Part shown: positions 53,090-62,832 of the stretch, in pieces
Position numbering within the stretch: position 1 is the stretch's first letter
How the letters are laid out: each line of letters opens with the position of its first letter
NCBI GenBank assembly: GCA_938083195.1
Contig: CALKCK010000042.1
Span: 1-64,000 of the forward strand
DNA length: 64,000 bases
Source: an uncultured Pirellulaceae bacterium
Lineage (GTDB): Bacteria; Planctomycetota; Planctomycetia; Pirellulales; Pirellulaceae
Direction: 5' to 3'
Program-made: the position numbers and the translations under genes
Notes under the pieces: model-generated
What the model was told of the DNA's origin: nothing
What the model saw: only the letters and a program-made list of their open reading frames with translations
Database searches by the model: none

Positions 53090-54646
53090 ATGATCAAGAA
53101 CCCCATTCTCCCTGGATTTAACCCAGATCCATCCATCTGTCGGGTTGGCGATGATTACTTCATCGCGACATCAACCTTTGAATGGTTCCCTGGCGTTCAA
53201 ATTCATCACTCGCGCGACCTAGTCCATTGGCGACTACTGACGCATGCACTGAAGGAAACCCGACTGCTAGATTTAAAAGGGGTGCCAAGTTCCGGAGGTG
53301 TTTGGGCGCCTGCCTTAAGTCATCGCGACGGGCTGTTCTATCTTTGCTACACCGTCGTTCACCAACACGAAGCCGCCACCAAAGATACGCCGAACTTTCT
53401 AGTTACATCGCCCTCGATTGAAGGTCCCTGGTCCGATCCAGTGATGATCAATGCATCTGGTTTTGACCCATCTTTATTTCACGATCGAGATGGCAAGAAA
53501 TACTGGCTTAATATGGTGTGGGATCACCGCCCCAACAAACATCCCTTTCTTGGAATCGCGCTCCAGCCATTTGACCCCGTCGAAAATCGTCTTACTGGAA
53601 AACCAGAACTTATTTTTAAAGGCAGCGAAATTGGCTTGACCGAAGGGCCGCATTTATATCAACGCAATGACTGGTATTACCTGCTTACAGCCGAAGGAGG
53701 AACCGAATACGAACATGCAGTCACGCTTGCCCGATCGCGAAATATACTGGGTCCTTACGAGATCCATCCTGCCAATCCAATTCTAACGTCCAACGGGCAC
53801 CCCAATCTCAAACTCCAAAAAGCGGGTCATGCCAGCCTTGTAGAAACGCAAACCGGACAGTGGTACATGCCTCACCTTTGCGGGCGCCCCTTGCCCGATA
53901 CACAACGCTGCAATCTTGGTCGCGAAACTGCGATTCAGCAAGTCGAATGGCGGGACGACGACTGGCTCTACCTCATCGGCGAGGGCAACTCACCAGCCAA
54001 CGAAGTTGCGGCTCCCAATCTGCCGTCACATCCGTGGCCTACAACGCCTGCACGCGCTCCCTTCGATTCGATTCAATATGCTACGCCACGCTTGCCGTCA
54101 ACCTGCGTGATTCGCAAACCTGAAAAACTAACTCTCCAAGGTTCCGAATCTCTGGAATCCTGTTTTGAACAGGCGATGCTCGCCCGCCGTTTAACGACTC
54201 AGCAAGCTGCTGCAAAAACAAAAATTCAATTTAAGCCCGATTCATTTCAGCAAATGGCGGGACTGGTGGTTTATTACAACAACCATTTATTTCATTATCT
54301 CTATCTGACCTACGATGAAGAATTTGGCACCTGCCTTCAAATTCACAGTTGTGATGACGGAACTTCGTCGTTTCCGCTGGCAGAGCATCCCGTGTCCGTG
54401 TCCCGCAGCGAACTATTTTTCAAAGTAGAAATCGATCATTGCCGACTCCAATTTTTTTGGTCAAACGACGATCAAACTTACACTCCCGTCGGTGATGAAC
54501 TCGACGCCTCCATTCTCTCCGATGACCATGGCAAACACTGGGGCTTTACCGGTTCCTTCATCGGACTTGCCTGCCAGGATCTAACCGGTGGCAGACAACC
54601 TGCCGAGTTTGACTTTTTAGAATTAGTCGAGCTGCAAAATGACTAG
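53090..54646 (+). CDS. GH43 glycoside hydrolase, beta-xylosidase/arabinosidase-like, cytoplasmic
   Basis: About 518 residues, no signal peptide; AAGG precedes the ATG. Residues 1-310 form the five-bladed GH43 propeller: the general base D13 in LPGFNPDPSICRVGDDYFIA, a SGFDPSLFHDRDGKKYW block with the pKa-modulating Asp, and the acid Glu in IGLTEGPHLYQRNDWYYLL. SGGVWAPALSHRDGLFYL is typical. The C-terminal 200 residues form the jelly-roll (GH43 C2-type) domain. This layout is that of beta-xylosidases and alpha-L-arabinofuranosidases acting on short oligosaccharides. The lack of a signal places the last hydrolysis step in the cytoplasm. Confidence 0.92.
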   Translation: MIKNPILPGFNPDPSICRVGDDYFIATSTFEWFPGVQIHHSRDLVHWRLLTHALKETRLLDLKGVPSSGGVWAPALSHRDGLFYLCYTVVHQHEAATKDTPNFLVTSPSIEGPWSDPVMINASGFDPSLFHDRDGKKYWLNMVWDHRPNKHPFLGIALQPFDPVENRLTGKPELIFKGSEIGLTEGPHLYQRNDWYYLLTAEGGTEYEHAVTLARSRNILGPYEIHPANPILTSNGHPNLKLQKAGHASLVETQTGQWYMPHLCGRPLPDTQRCNLGRETAIQQVEWRDDDWLYLIGEGNSPANEVAAPNLPSHPWPTTPARAPFDSIQYATPRLPSTCVIRKPEKLTLQGSESLESCFEQAMLARRLTTQQAAAKTKIQFKPDSFQQMAGLVVYYNNHLFHYLYLTYDEEFGTCLQIHSCDDGTSSFPLAEHPVSVSRSELFFKVEIDHCRLQFFWSNDDQTYTPVGDELDASILSDDHGKHWGFTGSFIGLACQDLTGGRQPAEFDFLELVELQND

Positions 54647-55042
54647 ACCAAGACCTCACACGCCATAACTACAAACAGATACTTCCGACCCAAACGACTG
54701 GTATTTCCCCTACAACGATCTCGGATTCAAGCACTACTTTTATCGCCTGAAACCACTTCCTTTTAAAAACATGAACGATTGCAGATTAACCTCTTTTTCC
54801 AGTAGTTTTTCTTACCGACAGGTCGCCTCCAGCGTAGTAGATTAAGAAGTAGAAATAATTGTCATTCCACCTCGCTCTTTCGGATGACTACCACGCGTTG
54901 ACAACCGTCTTCAGAATGGTTCCAGCCTGTTGACGGTTAAGTTCCCTCCAAGAAATTCAGCGAATTGATTTTCGCTCCCAACTCAATCCCCGTTGAAAAA
55001 TCACCAGCTATGTTCCAACTTTGTCGTTACGAAGAACTCACT
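54647..55042. other. Intergenic region before the four-enzyme gene, nothing recognised
   Basis: About 400 bp on the same strand. It has no family-like protein and no RNA gene that I can see. It probably holds the promoter of the mega-enzyme operon. A TTG-led extension of the downstream frame to 54965 is considered unlikely. Confidence 0.4.
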
Positions 55043-58000
55043 ATGAAGAAATTTTTGCTTTGCTTCACAGCGTTTGCTGTCTCACTTATTTTTTGCTCAA
55101 CCGGATCCGCTCAGGTTCAGGGGCGGTTCGCGCCAGACGCTGGCAAAGTGCTCATTTTTGCAGGACAGGACAACGCTTCTGTTGGGGGGACGGCTGATTA
55201 CAGAAATGGTTACGTCGACAACATTGGCGTTCCCGCGGGCATTACCCATTACGTTTATTTTTCCGAAGGCTGGACCAATGATTTTGGCAAAACATTTGCC
55301 AAAGGCCAGGTGGCCGGACTGAATACAGAAACCGAGTGGGCATCGGGACCGATGAATCAGAAAGCGTATCTGGACTCTCCACTTCTCGATCGCTGCATTA
55401 TGCACGTCTCAATCGCGATGGAAGGGAATTGCGAGGACAAGGTCGCCGATGGTTCGTTTGACCACCTCATTACCGAATTCGTCCAGTTCGTTGCCGACCA
55501 CCCTGAACATCCATTCTTGATTCGAATCGGCTATGAATTTGACGGCAGTTGGAACGACTATGATCCGGAGAACTTCAAGAAAGCGTTTCGCCGAATCGTT
55601 GACGCTTTAAGAAAAAAAAATCTCTCAAACTACGCGACGGTCTTTGCTTCCTCCAGCAGTGTGAAGCCCGGACAATTCGAAGAATATGACCCCGGAGCTG
55701 ATTACTACGATTGGGTCGGCTACTCTTGGTGGGGCGGTGATAAAGACGCGTTACCCGCACTTGAATTTGCTCGACGGGTCAACAAACCTGTGTTTGTCGC
55801 TGAGGCAACACCGCGAGGTTTTTTCTTCGATAAAGATGATCCTGAAAAAATCTGGAACTCGTGGTTCGAAAAATTCTTCGAGCATATCGAGCAAAACAAA
55901 GATGTTATCCGGGCGGCATCTTACATCAACGCAGATTGGGACGCACAGGAGATGTGGACCGACTGGGGTCAAACGCGAATGGAGTCTGCACCCCTCATTA
56001 AACAACGCTGGTTAAATAAGATGGCCGAACCGGGCTTTCTTAACGCCAGTGACAAACCGTTTGAACACATCGGATTTCCAACCGAATCTTCGAGACCAGT
56101 GGCACCACTGGCCTACCGCTACGCCTTTCAAAATCCGGCAATTCCAACCAACGAACGCGTTGAGGATCTTCTCGGACGAATGACACTGGAAGAAAAAGTC
56201 GCCCAGCTTCAGGGATGGTGGAATCACGATGAACGGAAAATGCGCAAAGAAGGAAAAATCTTCACCAAGGAGTTTTACGCAGATATTGCACCACTTGGAA
56301 TTGGAGAAATTGGCCCCGTCAACCTCACGATCGAAGAAGACATCAAACAGCACAATGTCATTCAAGACTATTTCCTCAACGATACTCGCTTAGGTATTCC
56401 AGCATTGCGACACGGGGAAGCTGCCCACGGCTTGATGCGACTGGAAGCCTCTTCTTTCCCGGCCGCAATCAGCTTAGGTTGTTCTTGGAACGAGGCACTC
56501 GTCGAACAAGTTTATGACCACGCCGGTAGAGAGGCTCGCTCACGAGGCATTTTTCATGTCCTCTCCCCGATTGTCGATGTAACACGGGATCTCCGCTGGG
56601 GTCGCGTCGACGAAACTCTCGGTGAAGATCCGTTCCTAGTCTCACGACTTGGAGCCGCAATGGTGCGGGGACTTCAGGGGTCAGACGATGGGAAAATCGC
56701 ACCGACACACGCAGCGGCGACCCTGAAACACTTTGCCGGCTACGCCGCCGCTGAAGGTGGAAGAAACCGCGCACCCTACCCTGGCGGAAAACGAAATCTA
56801 TTGGACACCGAGGTCTATCCGTTTCGACACATTATTAAAACTGCAAAACCGGCAGCAATCATGCCAGCGTTCAACGAAGTCGATGGTCTGCCCTGCCACG
56901 TCAATCCATGGTTGCTGACCGATGTTTTGCGCAATCGAATCGGATTTAAAGGGCTCGTCGTTGGCGATTACCAAGGCATCCAATTGGTTCGTGAGTACCA
57001 AAAAATCGGTTCGTCCAATGCAAATGCAGCAGAAATGGCAATCAATGCGGGACTTCAAATGGAACTCCCCATTGCCTTTGGCTACAAACATCTCGTCAAA
57101 CTCGTCAACGAGGGAAAGGTCTCGACGGATACAATTAATGACAATGTCCGTGCCGTCCTCAATCTAAAATTCGAACTCGGCCTATTCGAAAATCCAAAAC
57201 TCGATGCAAACAAAGCAAAACAACTGACTAAAAATCCTCAAGTGGTGGCGTTAGCTCGGAAAGCTGCAGGCCAGTCGATAGTGCTTTTGAAAAACGAAAA
57301 CAACCTCCTGCCGCTAAACCCACAAACCGGTCAAACCATTGCCGTAATCGGCCCAAATGCTGACGCCTGTCGACTTGGCTCCTACTCTGGCTCTCCTCAC
57401 AAAACAGTTTCTCTATTGGAAGGAATCCAGGGAGCTGCTGGCGATTCTATCCAAATCAAACACGCCCAGGGATGTGTCATCGTTCACAATGATTCTGGTG
57501 ATTCCTACGAGAATTGGCGTCATGTCAATGAACCTGAATTCGCGACTCTCAAAGAAAATCAATCCTTGATTAACGAAGCAGTCGAGCTTGCAAAAACTGC
57601 GGATCTAGTTGTCTTGGCATTGGGAGAAAATCTTTTTCTTGGCAGAGAGGCCTGGGGAGACAACCATCGGGGAGATCGCCCGACGTTTGATCTCACCGAA
57701 TCCCAACTGACGCTCGCCCATGCCGTTCTAGCAACTGGCAAACCTGTAGTCCTTTACTTGATGAACGGGCGACCGGTCTCACTCGGTGATCTCGGAGAAC
57801 AAATTCCAGCAATCTTGACGGGCCACTACAACGGTCAACAAACAGGCAATGCTGCAGCGGATGTTCTGTTCGGCAAAACGAACCCGTCCGGAAAATTAAC
57901 TGTTAGTTGGCCGCGAAGCGTTGGCCATCAACCGGCTCATTACAACCAACACAGCAGTGGAAATGTATTCGATTATGTCAACTCTCCCCTGAAGGCAGTC

Positions 58001-61000
58001 TATCCGTTTGGGCACGGCTTAAGCTATACGACATTTGAGTACGGTTCTCCAAAATTATCTCAAACCACAATCCGCCCCGGAGAATCTGTGCAGGTTAGCA
58101 TCGACGTCGCTAACCGTGGGACGCGGAACGGCGATGAAATCGTACAGGTTTATGTGACTGGAGAGTCATTCCCGATCGCACGACCTCGTCTGGAACTAAA
58201 GGGTTTTGCGAGGATCAGCCTTAAGCCCGGAGAAACAAAAACGGTCAACGTCCAAATTTCAGCCGACGACCTTCACTTTCATGACCGTGACCTTAAACGC
58301 GTACTCCCTGCGGGAGAGTACCTCGTGCGTGTCGGCCCCTCCTCGGACCAACTCAGCCAACCTATCACTCTGAAAACTGTCAGCACCCCTAAAAAACAAT
58401 TAGCCACCAGCAATCCACCCATCCATTCGGGTGTGCCTATGCATTCGGGTGTGCCTATGCATTCGGGTGTGCCTATGCATTCCGGTGTGCCCATGAAGCC
58501 GGTCGTGAAAAAAGAAAATCAACCGGTCAAAAAAGAAGACAATCGGCCGAACGTTTTGTTTATCGCGATTGATGATCTACGACCCAATCTAGGCACCTAC
58601 GATAATCAAACAATCACACCGAACATTGACCGTTTGGCGAATTCAGGAATCCGGTTCGATCGTGCCTACTGCCAACAAGCGGTATGTGGGGCTTCCCGTC
58701 TTTCACTGATGAGCGGTCTTTACCCCACGATGACTGGCGAGCAGACCTTCCATGTTTCCAACTGGCGCGACCGCCACCCTAATGTTTTGACCATGAACCA
58801 GCACTTTGGAAAACAGGGATACGAAACGATCGGATTGGGGAAAATTTATCACGGTCATACCGGAGCAGGCGTTGACCCTGACAATTGGAATCGGTGGATT
58901 GACCTTTCCGCGCCTGATTATGCAAAACCTGAAAACCTCAACTTGCTTAAAGAAGCTCTGGCCAGCGGTAAAATTGGCGATGCCCGCGATCCAGCCAAAG
59001 GCCCCCTTACCGAATCGGCTGATGTTCATGACAACACCTATCTCGACGGGATGCGTGCCGCCAAAACGGTCCAATTGCTTGGAGAGTTGTCGACCGAAAA
59101 AAACAAGCCCTTCTTTCTTGCCGTAGGCATCTCCAAACCGCATTTGCCGTTTTCCGCACCTAAAAAATACTGGGACCTGTACGAGCGTGAAAATTTCAAA
59201 ATGCCACCCAATCAATCCATCCCTGAAGGCTATCCGCCCCATGCGGCAAACCTGATGGCGCATGAAATGCATAAATACAGTGACTTCGAAGGCGAAAAAC
59301 CGACCGATTTTTCAGACGAGCTCAACCTGCGACTGCTTCACGGCTACGCCGCCGCCACCAGTTACGCAGATGCATGTGTTGGCCGAATCCTCGATTCCTT
59401 AGACAAAACTGGCTTGTCTGAAAACACAATCGTTGTGCTTTGGGGGGACCATGGCTGGAAATTAGGTGATCATGCAACGTGGGTCAAACACACCAATTTC
59501 GAGTGTGACACTCGCGCGCCCTTGATTATCCGTGACCCACGTTTGGCTTCGGGGCAATCAACTTCAAGGCTGGTCGAACTCATTGACCTTTACCCCACCC
59601 TCTGTGAACTTACGGGAATTCCGATCCCTTCCCACTGTCAAGGAAGAAGCTTCCAAAAACTAATCACCGAACCGGAATCTGGCCATCGTTACGATGCATA
59701 CAGTTCTTATCCCGCCGGAAACCTATTGGGACATAGCATCCGGATAAAAGATTATCGTTACACTCAATGGAGAGACGAATCTGGAGAAGTAAAAACCAGT
59801 GTACTGACCCAGCTCAAACTCGATCCGGGCGAAGAAACAAATCTCATCGACGATCCTAAGCATGCCGAAGCGCTCGCTATGGCGAAGGAACGTCTGGACT
59901 TTCGAATTAAAGCTGCCCGCACCGCCAACCCTGAGTCAGATGCATCGGCGACCACTCCGGTGGCAAACTCCAACCCACCGATCAATCAAATTGAATTGTC
60001 GATCAATCTAGCCCCATCGAAAATCAGGCAAACCATCGACGGATTTGGAGGTTCCATTGCCTTCTGGGGAACTCGTGCGGACGAACAGGCACTGTCAACT
60101 GCCATTGAAGGTCTGGGGGTTAATATTATTCGCGCCCAAGGTGAAGTGTCTAAGACAGGCGGGGATGACCGCAATCGCGACGTCCTTCAACGGGCAATGA
60201 AAATCAATCCGAACCTTCAGGTCTTATTAACTTTCTGGCAACCAAAATCAGCCACTCACCCCGACCCCAATTATTGGCTCGATGTCAAAACCATTGGCAG
60301 TAATGACCAATATGTCATCAAGCCCGCGCTCAAAGATGCGTGGGCTGACGAGTTGGTTGGGCGAGTCAAGCAATATCTGCAATGGGGCATCAACGTCACC
60401 ACCATCGGTGTGCAAAATGAAACCAATTGGTCTCATCCGGGAACCCAAACCTGTCATTGGTCACCTAACGATTTGCGTGAATTCATCGAGCAGAAAATAA
60501 AACCTCGGCTTCAATCTGCTGGACTGGAGAACATCAAAATCGCCGCTCCCGACCTCGCTTATATTGGGTCCGAAGCCTCTGAATTCGCGCGCTATCTCCC
60601 TGTGCTAACCAGTCCTGATGTTGATGTGGCGGCTTATCACATTTACGACAGTTTCATGGAGGGGCAAGCGGGCTCGATCAAGACGTTAGTCGACAACACC
60701 CAGAAACTTAATTCTCTGAGGACGCAGTATTTGCCCGGCAAGCGACTTTGGATGACCGAGACAACTGGCGCTCAATGGAACGGAGACGCCTGGCACACTT
60801 ATGGCTGGACTCCGACGCTGACTGAGCATGACAAAGCCATTAAAGCAGCACGTTATATTCATTTAACACTCGTGGACGCGGAAGCGAATGCTTTCCTGTG
60901 GTGGGGACTTGTTTACAGTCTCGCGCCCGATGCCGTCACCAACCCCAATACACGCCAGAAACACCGCGACGAAGGACTTGTATTGGTTCGGGAAAAAAAT

Positions 61001-61330
61001 GTGGATGGATTTCAACCCTTTCTTGAAACAACCAAAACCTACTACGCCTTCCGGCAATATTCAGCATTTGTAAAACCCGGATACCGCCGGATTCAATTCG
61101 AATCACCCTCCAACCTTCAGGTCTCTGCATTTGAAAGCCCCGATCGCTCCAAACTTGTGATGGTCATGATCAACGACACCGATCAAAGCCAACAAATTAC
61201 CATCAACCAACCAGGAGGTTTCAACTTTACTGGCGCTTGGCAAACCGACAAAAATAGGGATTGCGCCACGGTTAAACTTCGAAGCCCTATCCCCGCCAAG
61301 GCAGTTCGAACACTCGTATTCGAACGTTAG
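55043..61330 (+). CDS. Four-enzyme secreted fusion: GH26-like, GH3, sulfatase, GH30
   Basis: About 2,095 residues. ATG at 55043 begins the signal peptide MKKFLLCFTAFAVSLIFC. Residues about 25-340 are GH26-like, acid/base E165 (RIGYEFDG) and nucleophile E254 (FVAEATP). Residues about 370-1110 are a complete GH3, nucleophile D642 (VVGDYQGI), with a C-terminal Fn3-like part. A linker with four HSGVPM repeats (about 1128-1151) leads to a sulfatase (about 1168-1630), C1215 in AVCGASRLSLMSG as formylglycine site. A second linker precedes GH30 (about 1650-2095), acid/base E1793 (VQNETNW) and nucleophile E1906 (WMTETTG). Each has its catalytic residues, suggesting co-ordinated attack on one sulfated hemicellulose (perhaps xylan or mannan). 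The whole is one uninterrupted frame, not an artefact visible here. Confidence 0.9.
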   Translation: MKKFLLCFTAFAVSLIFCSTGSAQVQGRFAPDAGKVLIFAGQDNASVGGTADYRNGYVDNIGVPAGITHYVYFSEGWTNDFGKTFAKGQVAGLNTETEWASGPMNQKAYLDSPLLDRCIMHVSIAMEGNCEDKVADGSFDHLITEFVQFVADHPEHPFLIRIGYEFDGSWNDYDPENFKKAFRRIVDALRKKNLSNYATVFASSSSVKPGQFEEYDPGADYYDWVGYSWWGGDKDALPALEFARRVNKPVFVAEATPRGFFFDKDDPEKIWNSWFEKFFEHIEQNKDVIRAASYINADWDAQEMWTDWGQTRMESAPLIKQRWLNKMAEPGFLNASDKPFEHIGFPTESSRPVAPLAYRYAFQNPAIPTNERVEDLLGRMTLEEKVAQLQGWWNHDERKMRKEGKIFTKEFYADIAPLGIGEIGPVNLTIEEDIKQHNVIQDYFLNDTRLGIPALRHGEAAHGLMRLEASSFPAAISLGCSWNEALVEQVYDHAGREARSRGIFHVLSPIVDVTRDLRWGRVDETLGEDPFLVSRLGAAMVRGLQGSDDGKIAPTHAAATLKHFAGYAAAEGGRNRAPYPGGKRNLLDTEVYPFRHIIKTAKPAAIMPAFNEVDGLPCHVNPWLLTDVLRNRIGFKGLVVGDYQGIQLVREYQKIGSSNANAAEMAINAGLQMELPIAFGYKHLVKLVNEGKVSTDTINDNVRAVLNLKFELGLFENPKLDANKAKQLTKNPQVVALARKAAGQSIVLLKNENNLLPLNPQTGQTIAVIGPNADACRLGSYSGSPHKTVSLLEGIQGAAGDSIQIKHAQGCVIVHNDSGDSYENWRHVNEPEFATLKENQSLINEAVELAKTADLVVLALGENLFLGREAWGDNHRGDRPTFDLTESQLTLAHAVLATGKPVVLYLMNGRPVSLGDLGEQIPAILTGHYNGQQTGNAAADVLFGKTNPSGKLTVSWPRSVGHQPAHYNQHSSGNVFDYVNSPLKAVYPFGHGLSYTTFEYGSPKLSQTTIRPGESVQVSIDVANRGTRNGDEIVQVYVTGESFPIARPRLELKGFARISLKPGETKTVNVQISADDLHFHDRDLKRVLPAGEYLVRVGPSSDQLSQPITLKTVSTPKKQLATSNPPIHSGVPMHSGVPMHSGVPMHSGVPMKPVVKKENQPVKKEDNRPNVLFIAIDDLRPNLGTYDNQTITPNIDRLANSGIRFDRAYCQQAVCGASRLSLMSGLYPTMTGEQTFHVSNWRDRHPNVLTMNQHFGKQGYETIGLGKIYHGHTGAGVDPDNWNRWIDLSAPDYAKPENLNLLKEALASGKIGDARDPAKGPLTESADVHDNTYLDGMRAAKTVQLLGELSTEKNKPFFLAVGISKPHLPFSAPKKYWDLYERENFKMPPNQSIPEGYPPHAANLMAHEMHKYSDFEGEKPTDFSDELNLRLLHGYAAATSYADACVGRILDSLDKTGLSENTIVVLWGDHGWKLGDHATWVKHTNFECDTRAPLIIRDPRLASGQSTSRLVELIDLYPTLCELTGIPIPSHCQGRSFQKLITEPESGHRYDAYSSYPAGNLLGHSIRIKDYRYTQWRDESGEVKTSVLTQLKLDPGEETNLIDDPKHAEALAMAKERLDFRIKAARTANPESDASATTPVANSNPPINQIELSINLAPSKIRQTIDGFGGSIAFWGTRADEQALSTAIEGLGVNIIRAQGEVSKTGGDDRNRDVLQRAMKINPNLQVLLTFWQPKSATHPDPNYWLDVKTIGSNDQYVIKPALKDAWADELVGRVKQYLQWGINVTTIGVQNETNWSHPGTQTCHWSPNDLREFIEQKIKPRLQSAGLENIKIAAPDLAYIGSEASEFARYLPVLTSPDVDVAAYHIYDSFMEGQAGSIKTLVDNTQKLNSLRTQYLPGKRLWMTETTGAQWNGDAWHTYGWTPTLTEHDKAIKAARYIHLTLVDAEANAFLWWGLVYSLAPDAVTNPNTRQKHRDEGLVLVREKNVDGFQPFLETTKTYYAFRQYSAFVKPGYRRIQFESPSNLQVSAFESPDRSKLVMVMINDTDQSQQITINQPGGFNFTGAWQTDKNRDCATVKLRSPIPAKAVRTLVFER
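58424..58495 (+). repeat. Four tandem 18-bp repeats encoding HSGVPM
   Basis: CATTCGGGTGTGCCTATG is repeated at 58424, 58442 and 58460 exactly, and at 58478-58495 with two mismatches. It keeps the reading frame and forms the linker between GH3 and sulfatase domains. Exactness at DNA level implies recent expansion and possibly variable copy number. Confidence 0.97.
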
Positions 61331-61367
61331 TCGCAACAACTTTGATCCCTCTCAATTATTCAAACCA

Positions 61368-62777
61368 ATGAAAACTTTAATCCTTTATTGTGTCACTTGC
61401 CTGTTGCTGAGTTCCGCCACCCTGAACTCTACCGCACAAGCAGATGAGAACCCCAATATCATTTTCATTCTTGCGGATGACTGTAGTTACCTCGACTTGG
61501 AGCTCTATGGCGGCCCGGCTAAAACGCCTCATTTAAATTCTCTCGCAAAAAAGGGGATGACGTTTAATCGGTGTTACCAAGCTGCGCCAATGTGTTCCCC
61601 GACTCGACACGCACTTTATACTGGCCTTTACCCTGTTAAGAGTGGTGCCTATCCCAATCATGCACAGGCCTATGAGAATATAAAAAGCATCCCTCACTTC
61701 CTTGCTGACTCTAAATACCGAGTCGTTCTCGACGGCAAAACACACATTGCCCCACCTTCTGCTTTTCCGTTTGAATATTTTAAAGAATTTGCGGAACCTG
61801 CAGATCAAGACGTACCGCTGGTCAACGGCTGGCGATACCCCCAAGTTTTCAATTTGCTGGAGCAATCTACTAAAACCGGCGATCCGTTCTGTCTGTTTCT
61901 CTGCTCCAACGAACCACACGGCCCCTACACCAAAGGAGACCCAGCGCCCTATGCCGATGCGCCCCTGACACCTCAGCAATTCGATTATCATCGAAATGAA
62001 TATGCTAAGTACCTTGCTGAAATTACTTATTTCGACGGACAAGTCGGTGAAGTCTTAGCAATGTTGGATCAGTTAGATTTACGAAAAAAGACACTCGTGA
62101 TGGTGGCGACCGAACAAGGCAGCGGGTTTCCATTTGGGAAATGGACCTGTTACGAAATTGGAGTTGCAAGTGGACTGGTCGTTTCCTGGCCCGGAGTCGT
62201 TGCCGCGGGTTCTAAGACAGATGCGATTGTTGAATACACCGACGTGGTGCCTACGCTACTCGATGTCGCCGGTGTCGATACGCCTCCGGGGCTCGACGGA
62301 AGATCGTTCTTAAAACTGCTTCGAGGCGAGACTCAAACTCACAAGCAATACGCGTTCAGTATGCAAACTACGATTGGCGTCAATGGATGCCGTGCTCCTT
62401 ATGGAGTCCGAACGGTCGTTGGTGATCGCTACCGGTACATCCGAAACCTATTTCCCGAAAATGAATTCAGCATCCCCGTTTCCAGAACACTGTTTGAAAA
62501 GACCCGAGATAGCGACGACAACACTCGGCAACGAGCAGACCGATTTTTGAAACGACCGCCCGAAGAACTGTACGACATCCTCAATGACCCCTATTGCCAA
62601 ACGAATTTATTCGGTCAACCTGAATTCTCAGAAGTTCAACAAGAACTCGTTACCACGCTCGAACAATGGATGACCGAGCAGGGAGATTCAGGCAGACCTA
62701 TTGAGCTTGACGCTCTCGATCGCCAAGCCGATTGGCGCAAAGCCAGAAACAAGCTCACGCCAGCGACCAGTAAATAA
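61368..62777 (+). CDS. Secreted sulfatase
   Basis: About 469 residues with a signal peptide ending near AQADENP. Core features: IIFILADDCSYLDLELYGG for metal binding, C76 in PMCSPTRHALYTG as the C-x-P-x-R formylglycine site, GKTHIAPPSAFPF, and CSNEPHGPYTKG. The VATEQGSGFPFGKWTCYEIG block replaces the common DNG sequence. It lies 37 bp after the mega-enzyme on the same strand, so it is almost certainly co-transcribed and acts on the same glycan. It is a separate enzyme from the sulfatase domain inside that protein, suggesting a different sulfate position. Confidence 0.93.
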   Translation: MKTLILYCVTCLLLSSATLNSTAQADENPNIIFILADDCSYLDLELYGGPAKTPHLNSLAKKGMTFNRCYQAAPMCSPTRHALYTGLYPVKSGAYPNHAQAYENIKSIPHFLADSKYRVVLDGKTHIAPPSAFPFEYFKEFAEPADQDVPLVNGWRYPQVFNLLEQSTKTGDPFCLFLCSNEPHGPYTKGDPAPYADAPLTPQQFDYHRNEYAKYLAEITYFDGQVGEVLAMLDQLDLRKKTLVMVATEQGSGFPFGKWTCYEIGVASGLVVSWPGVVAAGSKTDAIVEYTDVVPTLLDVAGVDTPPGLDGRSFLKLLRGETQTHKQYAFSMQTTIGVNGCRAPYGVRTVVGDRYRYIRNLFPENEFSIPVSRTLFEKTRDSDDNTRQRADRFLKRPPEELYDILNDPYCQTNLFGQPEFSEVQQELVTTLEQWMTEQGDSGRPIELDALDRQADWRKARNKLTPATSK

Positions 62778-62832
62778 ATTGGCCACATAGAAAACCTGAT
62801 CATGAGTAAATCAAAAAAGAGCCGGTAAAATC

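Noticed and set aside
54965..55042. N-terminal extension of the four-enzyme gene
   Set aside because: It begins with TTG and would put 26 residues before a normal signal peptide; the ATG at 55043 is better.
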